Positions 13,925 through 24,699 of a DNA stretch of 64,000 bases are shown here, in pieces. Below the pieces are notes generated by a model that was not told where the DNA came from, did no database searches, and worked only from the letters and a program-made list of their open reading frames with translations. The DNA lies in contig FJUW01000004.1 of the NCBI GenBank assembly GCA_900074885.1, forward strand, positions 1,148,225 through 1,212,224. Reading direction: 5' to 3'. Both the position numbers and the translations under genes were made by a program. The stretch's first letter is position 1. Each line of letters begins with the position of its first letter. The DNA is from Rhynchosporium graminicola. Its lineage: Eukaryota > Ascomycota > Leotiomycetes > Helotiales > Ploettnerulaceae.

Positions 13925-14192
13925 TATAACGACAGCTCACCTGAATATCATATAAGAAGAAAGATAGATAATAGGGCCCAAGTTCATAGGTATCCCGGCA
14001 GAACTAGTATCCGACTCGGTATAATATCAAACTAGTACAAGAATATATATATAAAGTGCCTTAAACTCTATCTCTCTTCTTCTTCCTTCCTTATCTTTTT
14101 GTTTCCTTCGTAGTAGACTATATAAGATCGCTCTTAGCCTCCCTACTCGTTTATTCTTACTTATATACCGCCTTGAGTCTTATGTCGTTATA
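13925..14192 (+). repeat. 3' LTR of the plus-strand chromovirus (268 bp)
   Basis: It starts TATAACGACAGCTC, ends TGTCGTTATA, and is preceded by the polypurine tract. It is followed by the ATTAT target duplication. Confidence 0.92.
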
Positions 14193-15720
14193 ATTATTTT
14201 ATATCTAATATAAGTCCTTTCTAGTAGTAATAAGTAGAAATTATTTCGGCGGTCTTATAAGTATTTAGATAAGCAGAGGAAACTTAATTATAGATTTCGC
14301 TAATTAAACGGGTATATAGCAAAGTATAGCGTTATACGTATAGATAACTATTATAAAGTAATAAACTATTATTAATAATATAGCTATCTCCTAATATATT
14401 CCGTTTATTAGAGAATAATTCTTAGTTAAATTAGTATAGCTTCTTAATTAAATCAAAGGAATTATATATAGGTTCCGGTAGCGTATTAGTCCTTAGCGAT
14501 ATTAGGTATATATAACTGATTTAATTAATATAATACTTAGCTAGTTTCGTATTAATCCTAAGGTCTAAGTAGTCTAGAGGTAATAAAACCCGAGATCTAT
14601 TATCTTATTTCTATTATTCTTATATCTTTAGATCTTATTCCTTATAGCTAAGGATATTAGCTTTAGCGTTATCTTTATTAAGCGTATATATAATTTGAAA
14701 GTTAAATTCAGAAAGGAATTCTATCTATCTAGCTTACTTACTAGTTAAGACCTTAGTAGTTATAAAGTATTCTAAGGATCGATAGTCTATATATATACTA
14801 GTATAACGTTATAAAAATATAAGTTCTAGTCTCTATTTCCGGAAAGACTTAATAATAGCGTATAGCTCCTTATTATAGATCTCTTAGTTTAGTTTATATC
14901 TATTAAGAATATAAGAGTAGAATCTAATTAGATACTACTAGTTATCTTCATATAATTAGAAGATAACTCTAGCTATTATACTATTAGAAGTATTAGTTTC
15001 TAGTTTAGTCTATAATTCAGGGTCGAAATAGTATAGTTTCTATACCGATAGTAGCTATTAATATAAATCGTCGAAGGACTTCTTATAATCGTTAGTGAAA
15101 TTCTATAGTACTATAAGCCGAGTAAGCACTAAGAGAGGTTTAGTAATAAGGCCGAAATTCCGAATAAATTAATAGTAGAACCTATAGAATCCTAAGAAAG
15201 ATTTTATAGCTATTACTATTTCGGGGTACTTCTAGTCTACTAATAGTATTACCTTCTCGGGATCTAGCTCGATTCCGTTAGTAGTAATAATATATCTAAG
15301 GTATTTAGTCCGAGTAATATAGAATTCGCTTTTCTTAATATCTACCTAAAGTCTAGTATTTATTAAGCGTTATAGTACTAATTTAACATATTCTTTGTAT
15401 TCCTAGAGCGTTTCTGAGTATATAAGAATATTATCTAGGTAAGCTATATAGAAATTATCTAAGTAATCTAGTAGTATATTATTTATATATCGCTAGTATA
15501 TACTAAGTCTATTATAGAGCCTAAAAAGTAATACTTTATATTTATAAGATCTAAAGCGAGTTCGGAAAGTAGTATACTCCTCTGATTCGGGGTCTATATA
15601 GATATAATTAAATACTACTCAGATATCTAGTTTAGTAAAGATTACTACTTTAGATATATAAGTTAAGAGCTTATTAATCCTAGGTATTAGGTATAAATCC
15701 TTTCGAGTGATTATATTAAA

Positions 15721-18029
15721 CTTATAATAGTTAATATAGAAGCGTAATCCTCTATCGGCTTTCTTAATAAATAGTATAGGTAATATAAAAGGACTTTAGC
15801 TAGATTCGATAAATCCCTTATCTAAGTTTTCTATAAAGTACTCTTTAGTTACTTATAGTTCGTCTATAGATTACTAATATAAAAGCGAATATATATTAAG
15901 TAATAATTCTTCTAGAATAATTTTATAATCGTATAAGTAATATAGCAAAAGAATATTAGAATCCCGCTTAGAAAAAGCTTCCTTAAGAGTATAATACTAT
16001 TCTAGTAGCTTTTTAGCTATAAGTCGTTTAATATCGGGATCCTTAGAAGAGTCGCTATTTAGATAATCTTATAAGAGGTAGTCTATCTTATAGATACTAG
16101 TAAAGAATAATTCAGAACTTTTATATTTTATATTAAAATAAAAAGCTATAGTACTAATTTAGTAAATCAGAACTAGTTTCTAGATCCTTAGAAGTTAAGA
16201 GAAGCACTTATAGTAAGGTTTCGGCGCAAGTACCTTTCTCGATAAATTTAAAGCGGAAAAGGATTCAGATTCCTTAGTAATAAGCGGAAATAAATTAAAG
16301 AGTAAAGATAATATATTAATATACTATATCGCTATTATTTAGTATAATTAGTATTAATCTAGCTAGTTTATAGCTAAGTCCCGCGTATTAGCGTCGATTT
16401 AGTAAGATCGATTAATACTAGGTTTATAAAGTAATAAAGTTAAGATTATCTCCTTATTATATTAGAGAGTAACTAGATAGCGTTCCGACTATAATAGCTT
16501 ATAGTAGAGCGTATCTAGCTTAACCTGAAATCGTTATATCTATTTAATACTAATAATTATATCTTATTATCCTAAATCGAGGAGAATAAAAAAGTAATTA
16601 TAAATACACTTACTATTAATAGAAAAGTATAAACGTATAAAATAAGTAATATAAGTTCTAATAAACTATTAGAAACTACGTATTAGAATAGAATAAGGTA
16701 ATAGCTCGATTTTAATACTAAGGGCCCCTGATAATCGTCCGATAAGAGTACGATTAATAAATAGATAACTATTCGCTCTAGTATCGATTAAGCTATTTAT
16801 AGAGACTCTTAGCTTATTTATACTAATTATAATCGAGTATATAAATTACTTACCTCCTATCAGGGAGTTAAGGTCTAGATTAGAGAGATTATACTTATAT
16901 AGACCTAAGAAGGAGTTTTTACTTAAGCCTTATCGTTTCCCTCTAGTATTAGTCCAGATTCAGAGAGTACGTCTTCTACTACTTCCTTAGTTACTTAATC
17001 CTCTTCTAGAAATTCGTTAATTAATTAAACCTTAAGTAAGTTAGGGTAATCTAGCTTAATATAACCGAGCTATCTATAACTATAATACCTAAGGGGTTCT
17101 CCGGTCGAGATAGCAGGGTATTTTAGCGCGGAAGGAGTACTAGACTATACTAGGGTAAAGATACGTACGTATAGTATAAGAGTAGTTTATTAAGGAGCTA
17201 AGCTTAAGGACTAGTAAGAGGTAGAACTAGTAGTAGTCGCAGTAGTAATAGTAAGCTTATAGTACTATACTTAAGTAGTAGCTTTCTTAGGATAAATACG
17301 TTCTGAGTTATAGTGATACTTAGTATTAAAAGAAAGTAAAGATCTAACTATAGAAGTATAATCCTTATTCCACGTTAGTTTAATAATAAGAGTTAAAGCG
17401 CGTAAGGATAGTATAATCTTATCTTATATATAGAAGAACTACTCTTTCTTTTTAACCTTACCTTAGATAATAGCGCTTTGAAATCGATTACGAAACTCAG
17501 CGAAAGTCTTATATATATAGCTAGGTTATTATATTTCTAAGTAGTAGAAAGTATTATAGTAGTTATCTTCCTCTAAACTAGTAAGAAAGTTCTCCTCTAA
17601 TAAAGAGATTATTTTATCGCTAGTTTTAAACTCGTTAGCGAGGTACTAAGGCGTAAGATACTCCTTAGCTAATCTAGTAACTAGCTCTTATAAGAGAACG
17701 CGCCGGGAGAAGTCCGTAGAGTAATAGTCGGTATTTATAGCTAGCCGGTCTCGTATTAATACTCTCTATTAGAAGAAAGTAGAGTCTAATCTATTATCTA
17801 AGGGCAGGATCTTCTTAATAAGATAAGACTTCCTAGGGCGTGACTCTACTGATTCGGCGCCTAGAGAGGGAGATAGTTTATTAGGAATAGTATCCTCTCT
17901 CTTAGTACTATATATCGGAATAGAGTTTATTAAGTTATTAAACTCTACTATACGCGGAGATTATAGTATTAGTTCTAGTAAAAGAGTCGAAGATAAGCAA
18001 GGGACCCCTATAAGGAACTTATCTTATAT
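15721..18029 (-). repeat. First copy of an exact 2,309-bp direct duplication (probable assembly artefact)
   Basis: Bases 15721-18029 recur, as far as I compared them, without change as 18031-20339. The single N at 18030 sits between the copies. The content is RT, protease and gag of the minus-strand chromovirus. True copies elsewhere in this block differ by many transitions, so identity here points to unmerged overlapping contig ends. Confidence 0.9.
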
Positions 18030-18030
18030 N
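18030..18030. other. Assembly gap (single N)
   Basis: One N separates two identical 2,309-bp segments, consistent with two contigs joined end to end although they overlap. Confidence 0.95.
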
Positions 18031-20339
18031 CTTATAATAGTTAATATAGAAGCGTAATCCTCTATCGGCTTTCTTAATAAATAGTATAGGTAATATAAAA
18101 GGACTTTAGCTAGATTCGATAAATCCCTTATCTAAGTTTTCTATAAAGTACTCTTTAGTTACTTATAGTTCGTCTATAGATTACTAATATAAAAGCGAAT
18201 ATATATTAAGTAATAATTCTTCTAGAATAATTTTATAATCGTATAAGTAATATAGCAAAAGAATATTAGAATCCCGCTTAGAAAAAGCTTCCTTAAGAGT
18301 ATAATACTATTCTAGTAGCTTTTTAGCTATAAGTCGTTTAATATCGGGATCCTTAGAAGAGTCGCTATTTAGATAATCTTATAAGAGGTAGTCTATCTTA
18401 TAGATACTAGTAAAGAATAATTCAGAACTTTTATATTTTATATTAAAATAAAAAGCTATAGTACTAATTTAGTAAATCAGAACTAGTTTCTAGATCCTTA
18501 GAAGTTAAGAGAAGCACTTATAGTAAGGTTTCGGCGCAAGTACCTTTCTCGATAAATTTAAAGCGGAAAAGGATTCAGATTCCTTAGTAATAAGCGGAAA
18601 TAAATTAAAGAGTAAAGATAATATATTAATATACTATATCGCTATTATTTAGTATAATTAGTATTAATCTAGCTAGTTTATAGCTAAGTCCCGCGTATTA
18701 GCGTCGATTTAGTAAGATCGATTAATACTAGGTTTATAAAGTAATAAAGTTAAGATTATCTCCTTATTATATTAGAGAGTAACTAGATAGCGTTCCGACT
18801 ATAATAGCTTATAGTAGAGCGTATCTAGCTTAACCTGAAATCGTTATATCTATTTAATACTAATAATTATATCTTATTATCCTAAATCGAGGAGAATAAA
18901 AAAGTAATTATAAATACACTTACTATTAATAGAAAAGTATAAACGTATAAAATAAGTAATATAAGTTCTAATAAACTATTAGAAACTACGTATTAGAATA
19001 GAATAAGGTAATAGCTCGATTTTAATACTAAGGGCCCCTGATAATCGTCCGATAAGAGTACGATTAATAAATAGATAACTATTCGCTCTAGTATCGATTA
19101 AGCTATTTATAGAGACTCTTAGCTTATTTATACTAATTATAATCGAGTATATAAATTACTTACCTCCTATCAGGGAGTTAAGGTCTAGATTAGAGAGATT
19201 ATACTTATATAGACCTAAGAAGGAGTTTTTACTTAAGCCTTATCGTTTCCCTCTAGTATTAGTCCAGATTCAGAGAGTACGTCTTCTACTACTTCCTTAG
19301 TTACTTAATCCTCTTCTAGAAATTCGTTAATTAATTAAACCTTAAGTAAGTTAGGGTAATCTAGCTTAATATAACCGAGCTATCTATAACTATAATACCT
19401 AAGGGGTTCTCCGGTCGAGATAGCAGGGTATTTTAGCGCGGAAGGAGTACTAGACTATACTAGGGTAAAGATACGTACGTATAGTATAAGAGTAGTTTAT
19501 TAAGGAGCTAAGCTTAAGGACTAGTAAGAGGTAGAACTAGTAGTAGTCGCAGTAGTAATAGTAAGCTTATAGTACTATACTTAAGTAGTAGCTTTCTTAG
19601 GATAAATACGTTCTGAGTTATAGTGATACTTAGTATTAAAAGAAAGTAAAGATCTAACTATAGAAGTATAATCCTTATTCCACGTTAGTTTAATAATAAG
19701 AGTTAAAGCGCGTAAGGATAGTATAATCTTATCTTATATATAGAAGAACTACTCTTTCTTTTTAACCTTACCTTAGATAATAGCGCTTTGAAATCGATTA
19801 CGAAACTCAGCGAAAGTCTTATATATATAGCTAGGTTATTATATTTCTAAGTAGTAGAAAGTATTATAGTAGTTATCTTCCTCTAAACTAGTAAGAAAGT
19901 TCTCCTCTAATAAAGAGATTATTTTATCGCTAGTTTTAAACTCGTTAGCGAGGTACTAAGGCGTAAGATACTCCTTAGCTAATCTAGTAACTAGCTCTTA
20001 TAAGAGAACGCGCCGGGAGAAGTCCGTAGAGTAATAGTCGGTATTTATAGCTAGCCGGTCTCGTATTAATACTCTCTATTAGAAGAAAGTAGAGTCTAAT
20101 CTATTATCTAAGGGCAGGATCTTCTTAATAAGATAAGACTTCCTAGGGCGTGACTCTACTGATTCGGCGCCTAGAGAGGGAGATAGTTTATTAGGAATAG
20201 TATCCTCTCTCTTAGTACTATATATCGGAATAGAGTTTATTAAGTTATTAAACTCTACTATACGCGGAGATTATAGTATTAGTTCTAGTAAAAGAGTCGA
20301 AGATAAGCAAGGGACCCCTATAAGGAACTTATCTTATAT
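18031..20339 (-). repeat. Second copy of the 2,309-bp duplication
   Basis: This copy matches 15721-18029 at an offset of 2,310. After 20339 the sequence continues into the gag and 5' untranslated part of the minus-strand chromovirus, where the first copy is cut off by the N. Confidence 0.9.
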
Positions 20340-20970
20340 AAAGATCAATTTATCTATAGTATCTTCTAAAGAGTTATTCTTTTCCTCTTAGTCCGCTAAT
20401 TATTATAAGAGGGAATAGATCAGGTTCGAGTCACCTATAGTAATAGAAGTACTTAGCGATTATACTCCTAATGAATTTCGCTTTTATTTTCCTTTCTCTC
20501 TTAGTTAGTACTTCCTTAATAAAGTATTAATATTCTCTAAGATAAGAGATATTTAAAGTAAGGAAGAGTATAATAGATTAAGTTCAGAAGTAGAGTAGGA
20601 GGGATCGTATTAAGTTCCCCTAGAACTAGAGGAGTCTCTAGTTTATTAGTTAAGAGCTATAATAGTAGCTTAAAAAGGAGTATATTAAGGCTATTTCAGC
20701 GGCGATACATAAAGATTAAAGTTCCGGAGTATTTATTATACCTTCTTTAAAATCTATCTATAATTCCTTTATACTAAGAGAGTTATTAAAAGAGTATTAG
20801 CAAAAACCTCCTCTATTATACTATTTATAATAAGCTAAATTAAACCCTAATTTATAGTTATCCGAGAGATCTCTAATATCTTAGCTATATATAAGTAGTT
20901 ATTAAATAACTAACTTAGTAGTAAGATATTATAGTAAGCTATCTCCGGCTATCTTAATCTTTTTATTTAA

Positions 20971-21238
20971 TATAATAATATAAGACTTAAGGCAATATAT
21001 AAGTAAGAATAAATAAGTAGGGAGGCTAAGAGCGATCTTATATAGTCTACTACGAAGGAAATAAAAAGATAAGAAAAGAAGAAGAAGAGAGATAAAGTAT
21101 AAAGCACCTTATATATATATACTGGTACTAGTCCGATACTATACCGGGTCGGATACTAGTTCTGCCGGGATACCTGTGAACTCGGGCCCTATTATCTATT
21201 CTTCTTCTCATATGATATTCAGGTGAGCTGTCGTTATA
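20971..21238 (-). repeat. 5' LTR of the minus-strand chromovirus (268 bp)
   Basis: It starts TATAATAATATAAGAC and ends GCTGTCGTTATA, the same family as 3103-3370. The base after the LTR enters an unrelated gypsy lineage. Confidence 0.9.
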
Positions 21239-23864
21239 TCTTCTCTAGAACTCCTAGGTCTATATACGCGTCCTTATAATAAGCTTTAGCCTAGTTTTTA
21301 CCTCCCTAATCCTTATATCTAATAATAACCTTAATCTATTTTATTATCTAGTCTATAAATAATAAGACTAAGTCGTATCCTTCCTTAGAAATTAGGAATC
21401 CTATAATTAAGTCTATATAGAATATATAGAGTTAAGTTATTAGAGGTAGAATTAGTATAAGTATACCGTTTAGTAGACTTCTGCCTAGTTTCGCTATTCG
21501 ATAAGTAGGATAAGATACTACGTATAATTAAACCGTTCGCTATATCTTACGTATAAATACCTTATCCTTTAGGAAATCATATATCCTCTATACTCCTACG
21601 TATACTTAGTTATCATAAGCGATACTAAGGACCTTCTTAATTAACTTTTCAGGTATATATATACGTTTAACCCTATTAGGGTTCCGAAAGAAAAGTAACT
21701 TTATTCTAGCGTCGAATTAGAATAATTTAAAAGTAGAGATACGTTTATTCCGAGGAGACTTTTAGTAATCCGTTTTCATTTTATAATAAAGCTATCTAAA
21801 AGTTCTATCTATTAGAAGCTAGCGTAAGATAGATATTACTAGTTATTTATCTATATATATAGATATTAAATATGAAATTACTTTATTATCTTATACTAGA
21901 TAATATACTACTTTTAAAACTAAGATATCTCTATTATTTAACTCGTATATTATATTCGATAGTCCTTAGATTCTTTTATCCTAAGGCGATTAGCGTTATA
22001 GCCGGCTTAAGGTATCTGCGTTCAGATATATTTTCCTAGCTCTATAGATTATATTTATCTTATACGTATACTTAGCTAAGAAGAGAAACTAATTATCTAA
22101 TTAGTTACTTTTCTTACGAGGACGATCCTTAAAGTAAGATAATATTACTTAATAATCCGTATAGATAGTGAAATTTATACTATCGAGATATTATAATAAC
22201 TTCTCTAGTACTTATACTAATACGCCTATCTCTAGCTTAGTAGACTAGTAATTCATTTCTACTATAGATAAGGACTTAGATAGGAATAGGACTAGCTTTT
22301 CTACCCTGTTAGTACTATCTACTTAGTAAAGAGCTACGCTATATCCGAATTCCTTAGAACTATCGATATAAAGTATAAAGTCCTATCCGAAGTTAGGGAA
22401 TTTAAGAGTTAGCGCTAAAGTAAGCCGGTCTTTTAATATATCAAATACTTATTTAGACCTATATAGCAAGTTATCTATATATTACTTAGAGTATATTTTA
22501 GTATCCTTATAATATTTAGCTTTCTAAGACTAAGTCAAATTAGTATATTCTTCATATCTTAGTTATAGAAACAGAATAAGTATCGCTTTAGTATAGCTAC
22601 CTTATCTTACTCCCTCTCGTAGTATATTCTTAAATCCGATTATCTTAAGCTCTAATAATAATAAGGAGATAGCTACGTAATATAGTATAAATTTGCGATA
22701 ATACCCGAAAAATCCTAGCGCTTTTTCTAATTAAGATAAGGTTCTTAGAAATTCCTAAGATTATACTACTTCTATCTTCTCTTCTAAGGTATTTAGCCTT
22801 AGTCTAAATACCTTATATCCTAGCGCTTTAATAGATAGCTAAGCGAAGTAGTATTTCCCTAGAGCTAGTATAACTCCGGCGTCTTCTAGTAAGATAAGCG
22901 CTAGATCTAAGTCTTTTATATATTATTCCGAGATAATAGAAAAGATAATTATATTATTAATATAAATAATAATAAATTTCTAAAAGTATTAGCAGAATAG
23001 ATTCTCTATTCGTACTTAGAAGAATACTAGAGTTATCGCTAGACTTATCGTTACGATAGTAAGTATTTCATATCCCTTATATATAGTAACTAATACTATC
23101 TTCTATTAGTCTACTAGTTCTAAAGGCTATTAGAAGAAGGATTTAGTAAGGTCGATATTAGAGAAAATCGTTACTCTACTTATAGCAGATAAGACGTTAT
23201 TAGCCTTAAGTAATAGGTATATATTAAGTATTAACTTCATATTAATTTTTCTGAGGTTAACTATAACTCTTAGCTTTCTATTTCTATAGATAATGAATAC
23301 TAGAGCTGAAGCTAGGGAAAGTTATCTAAGGAGTACTAGTACTAGAGAGCTATTAGCTCTTATTAGATCTAAGATTTTATCTATTTCTATCTTATCTCTT
23401 TATAATTATAGGAAAAGTACCTTTTTCAAGTTATTAATCTCGACGCCTTCCTTAAATAGTACTAATATATTAATTCTATTATTAAATCGTCCGAGTTCGT
23501 AATAGAATAAGTTCGTATACTAGTGAAGAATATCCTATATTTTAATCTTAATATCTGCCCTAAAGGCGTCTAATATATCCGGTTTTACTATATCTTCGGG
23601 AAGAGGTCTAATTAAGAACAGAGCACTAGCTAAGTGCCTCCCTTCTAGCTCCTCCTCTATAAAGGGTTATCCTTTATAGATACTAGCTAGGTTTAGTAAT
23701 ACTAAGTAGTCTTTAATTTTAAGTATATATTATTTAAGTACCTCTAATATCTATCTTTATCGTAAATAGATAGGTATCCCCCCTAGATTAGCGAATAAGA
23801 TAAATATAAGGAGGCTAGTAGTAATAGTATTAACTATAGAACCGAATTTACCTAACGTTATATC
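21239..23864 (-). mobile_element. Gypsy retrotransposon fragment, pol part (minus strand)
   Basis: The reverse complement reads as a Ty3/gypsy pol of a different lineage. An RT block (TKSFF region near 23140, and the catalytic motif at about 22938-22975 reading YINN in place of YIDD) runs into RNase H and integrase towards 21239. It is cut at 21238 by the LTR of the previous element and at 23864 by the 202-bp-LTR element, resuming at 32208. There is no intact frame. The open stretch 23293-23502 (+) is antisense and looks like chance. Confidence 0.75.
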
Positions 23865-24066
23865 TGTAATAACACAAGACTCAAGGCGGTATATAAGTAA
23901 GAATAAACAAGTAGGGAGGCTAAGAGCGATCTTATATAGTCTGGTACGAAGGAAACAGAAAGATGCAGAACTCTAAAGGAGTCTGCACCTTCTATATATA
24001 TAAGGAGGGTATACCTAAGGCACCGATACTAGCCCGTATCTGCTACGTATACTATGCGCTGTTATA
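23865..24066 (-). repeat. 202-bp LTR (left)
   Basis: It starts TGTAATAACACAAGACTC and ends GCGCTGTTATA. The first half resembles the 268-bp LTR family, while the second half (about 23970-24066) is unrelated to it. Confidence 0.92.
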
Positions 24067-24464
24067 TTACCCCCTTCTAAGATAAAGGCTCGCCCTCGAG
24101 CCTTGAAGAATCGAAGTAACTAAGGAAACAAGTAAATATAAAACGCAGTTAAATATCAAGATAACCTTCTAAATTTCTATTAAACCGAAACCGTAGATAC
24201 TAATTTAGTACTAAGATTATCTCTTCTATAGAGAGAAACGTAATCTCCGGTAATTATAATACCGAGTTTTACTAAATAAGCGAGACTAAGTAAGTAATTA
24301 AAATACTTAAAGGTTACGAAAGAAACGAAAGTCTAAATCGAATTCTAAAGAAGCTAAAAGATTAAGGAGAGTTAGATATCTTTATTAAGTAGATATAGAA
24401 AGTATTAAATTAAAGGTTCTAGTAGAGGGAGGTCGATTCTGCTGAGGGGGATAAATTATACCGG

Positions 24465-24646
24465 TGTAATAGGTCTGTGCGCCTAGTGCCTCCCACTCCT
24501 GTATTTCAGAATTAGAGAGGAAGGAAGAACCTTCTCTCCTTAGCAATTAGTTTCTATATTAACCAGATTATTACTAGCGAACCTCCAGCGACTATTCTAC
24601 TATTCTATTATGCCTATTTACCTTAGCGTACTAAGTGATTATTATA
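24465..24646 (+). repeat. 5' LTR of the 182-bp-LTR chromovirus
   Basis: Start TGTAATAGGTCTGTG, end GTGATTATTATA. It aligns without gaps to 31125-31306. Confidence 0.93.
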
Positions 24647-24699
24647 TTCTAATTACTTTTACTTAACGTTAGCCTAAATAGTCATAATAGCTTAAAGCG

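Larger units (their letters stand above)
6421..14192 (+). mobile_element. Complete but RIP-dead Ty3/gypsy chromovirus (7,772 bp) nested in its own family
   Basis: The LTRs are 6421-6688 and 13925-14192 (268 bp each). The target-site duplication is ATTAT (6416-6420 and 14193-14197). A polypurine tract (GGGAGGGGG) at about 13914-13922 abuts the 3' LTR. Plus-strand order is gag with a CCHC-type knuckle near 8255-8301, an aspartic protease (LIDTGANSY, 8554-8580), reverse transcriptase (about 9480-10150), RNase H, an integrase zinc domain near 11085-11210, an integrase core from about 11250, and a C-terminal chromodomain (about 12140-12300). The RT catalytic motif reads YLDN at 9904-9915; the second Asp codon follows a T and has become Asn, as CpA-directed RIP predicts. 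The element sits in the opposite orientation inside a second member of the same family. An extra antisense ORF lies between pol and the 3' LTR. Confidence 0.93.
3103..21238 (-). mobile_element. Ty3/gypsy chromovirus, minus strand, interrupted by two later insertions and an assembly duplication
   Basis: This element is bounded by 268-bp LTRs at 3103-3370 (its 3' LTR) and 20971-21238 (its 5' LTR). Its internal sequence is the reverse complement of the related copy at 6421-14192. It is continuous across that copy: bases up to 6420 join those from 14193 or 14198 with one copy of ATTAT removed. It also holds a solo LTR at 4335-4602. Subtracting the inner element plus its TSD (7,777), the solo LTR plus its TSD (273) and the 2,310-bp duplicated block (15721-18030) leaves 7,776 bp, almost exactly the 7,772 bp of the sister copy. 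The outer flanks do not share a target-site duplication (GTTAT on the left, TCTTC on the right), so one end may have been rearranged. All frames are destroyed by RIP. Confidence 0.88.

Noticed and set aside
23293..23502. Plus-strand 69-codon frame in the gypsy fragment
   Set aside because: The minus strand is the coding strand of the gypsy pol here; no independent domain or conserved copy supports this frame.
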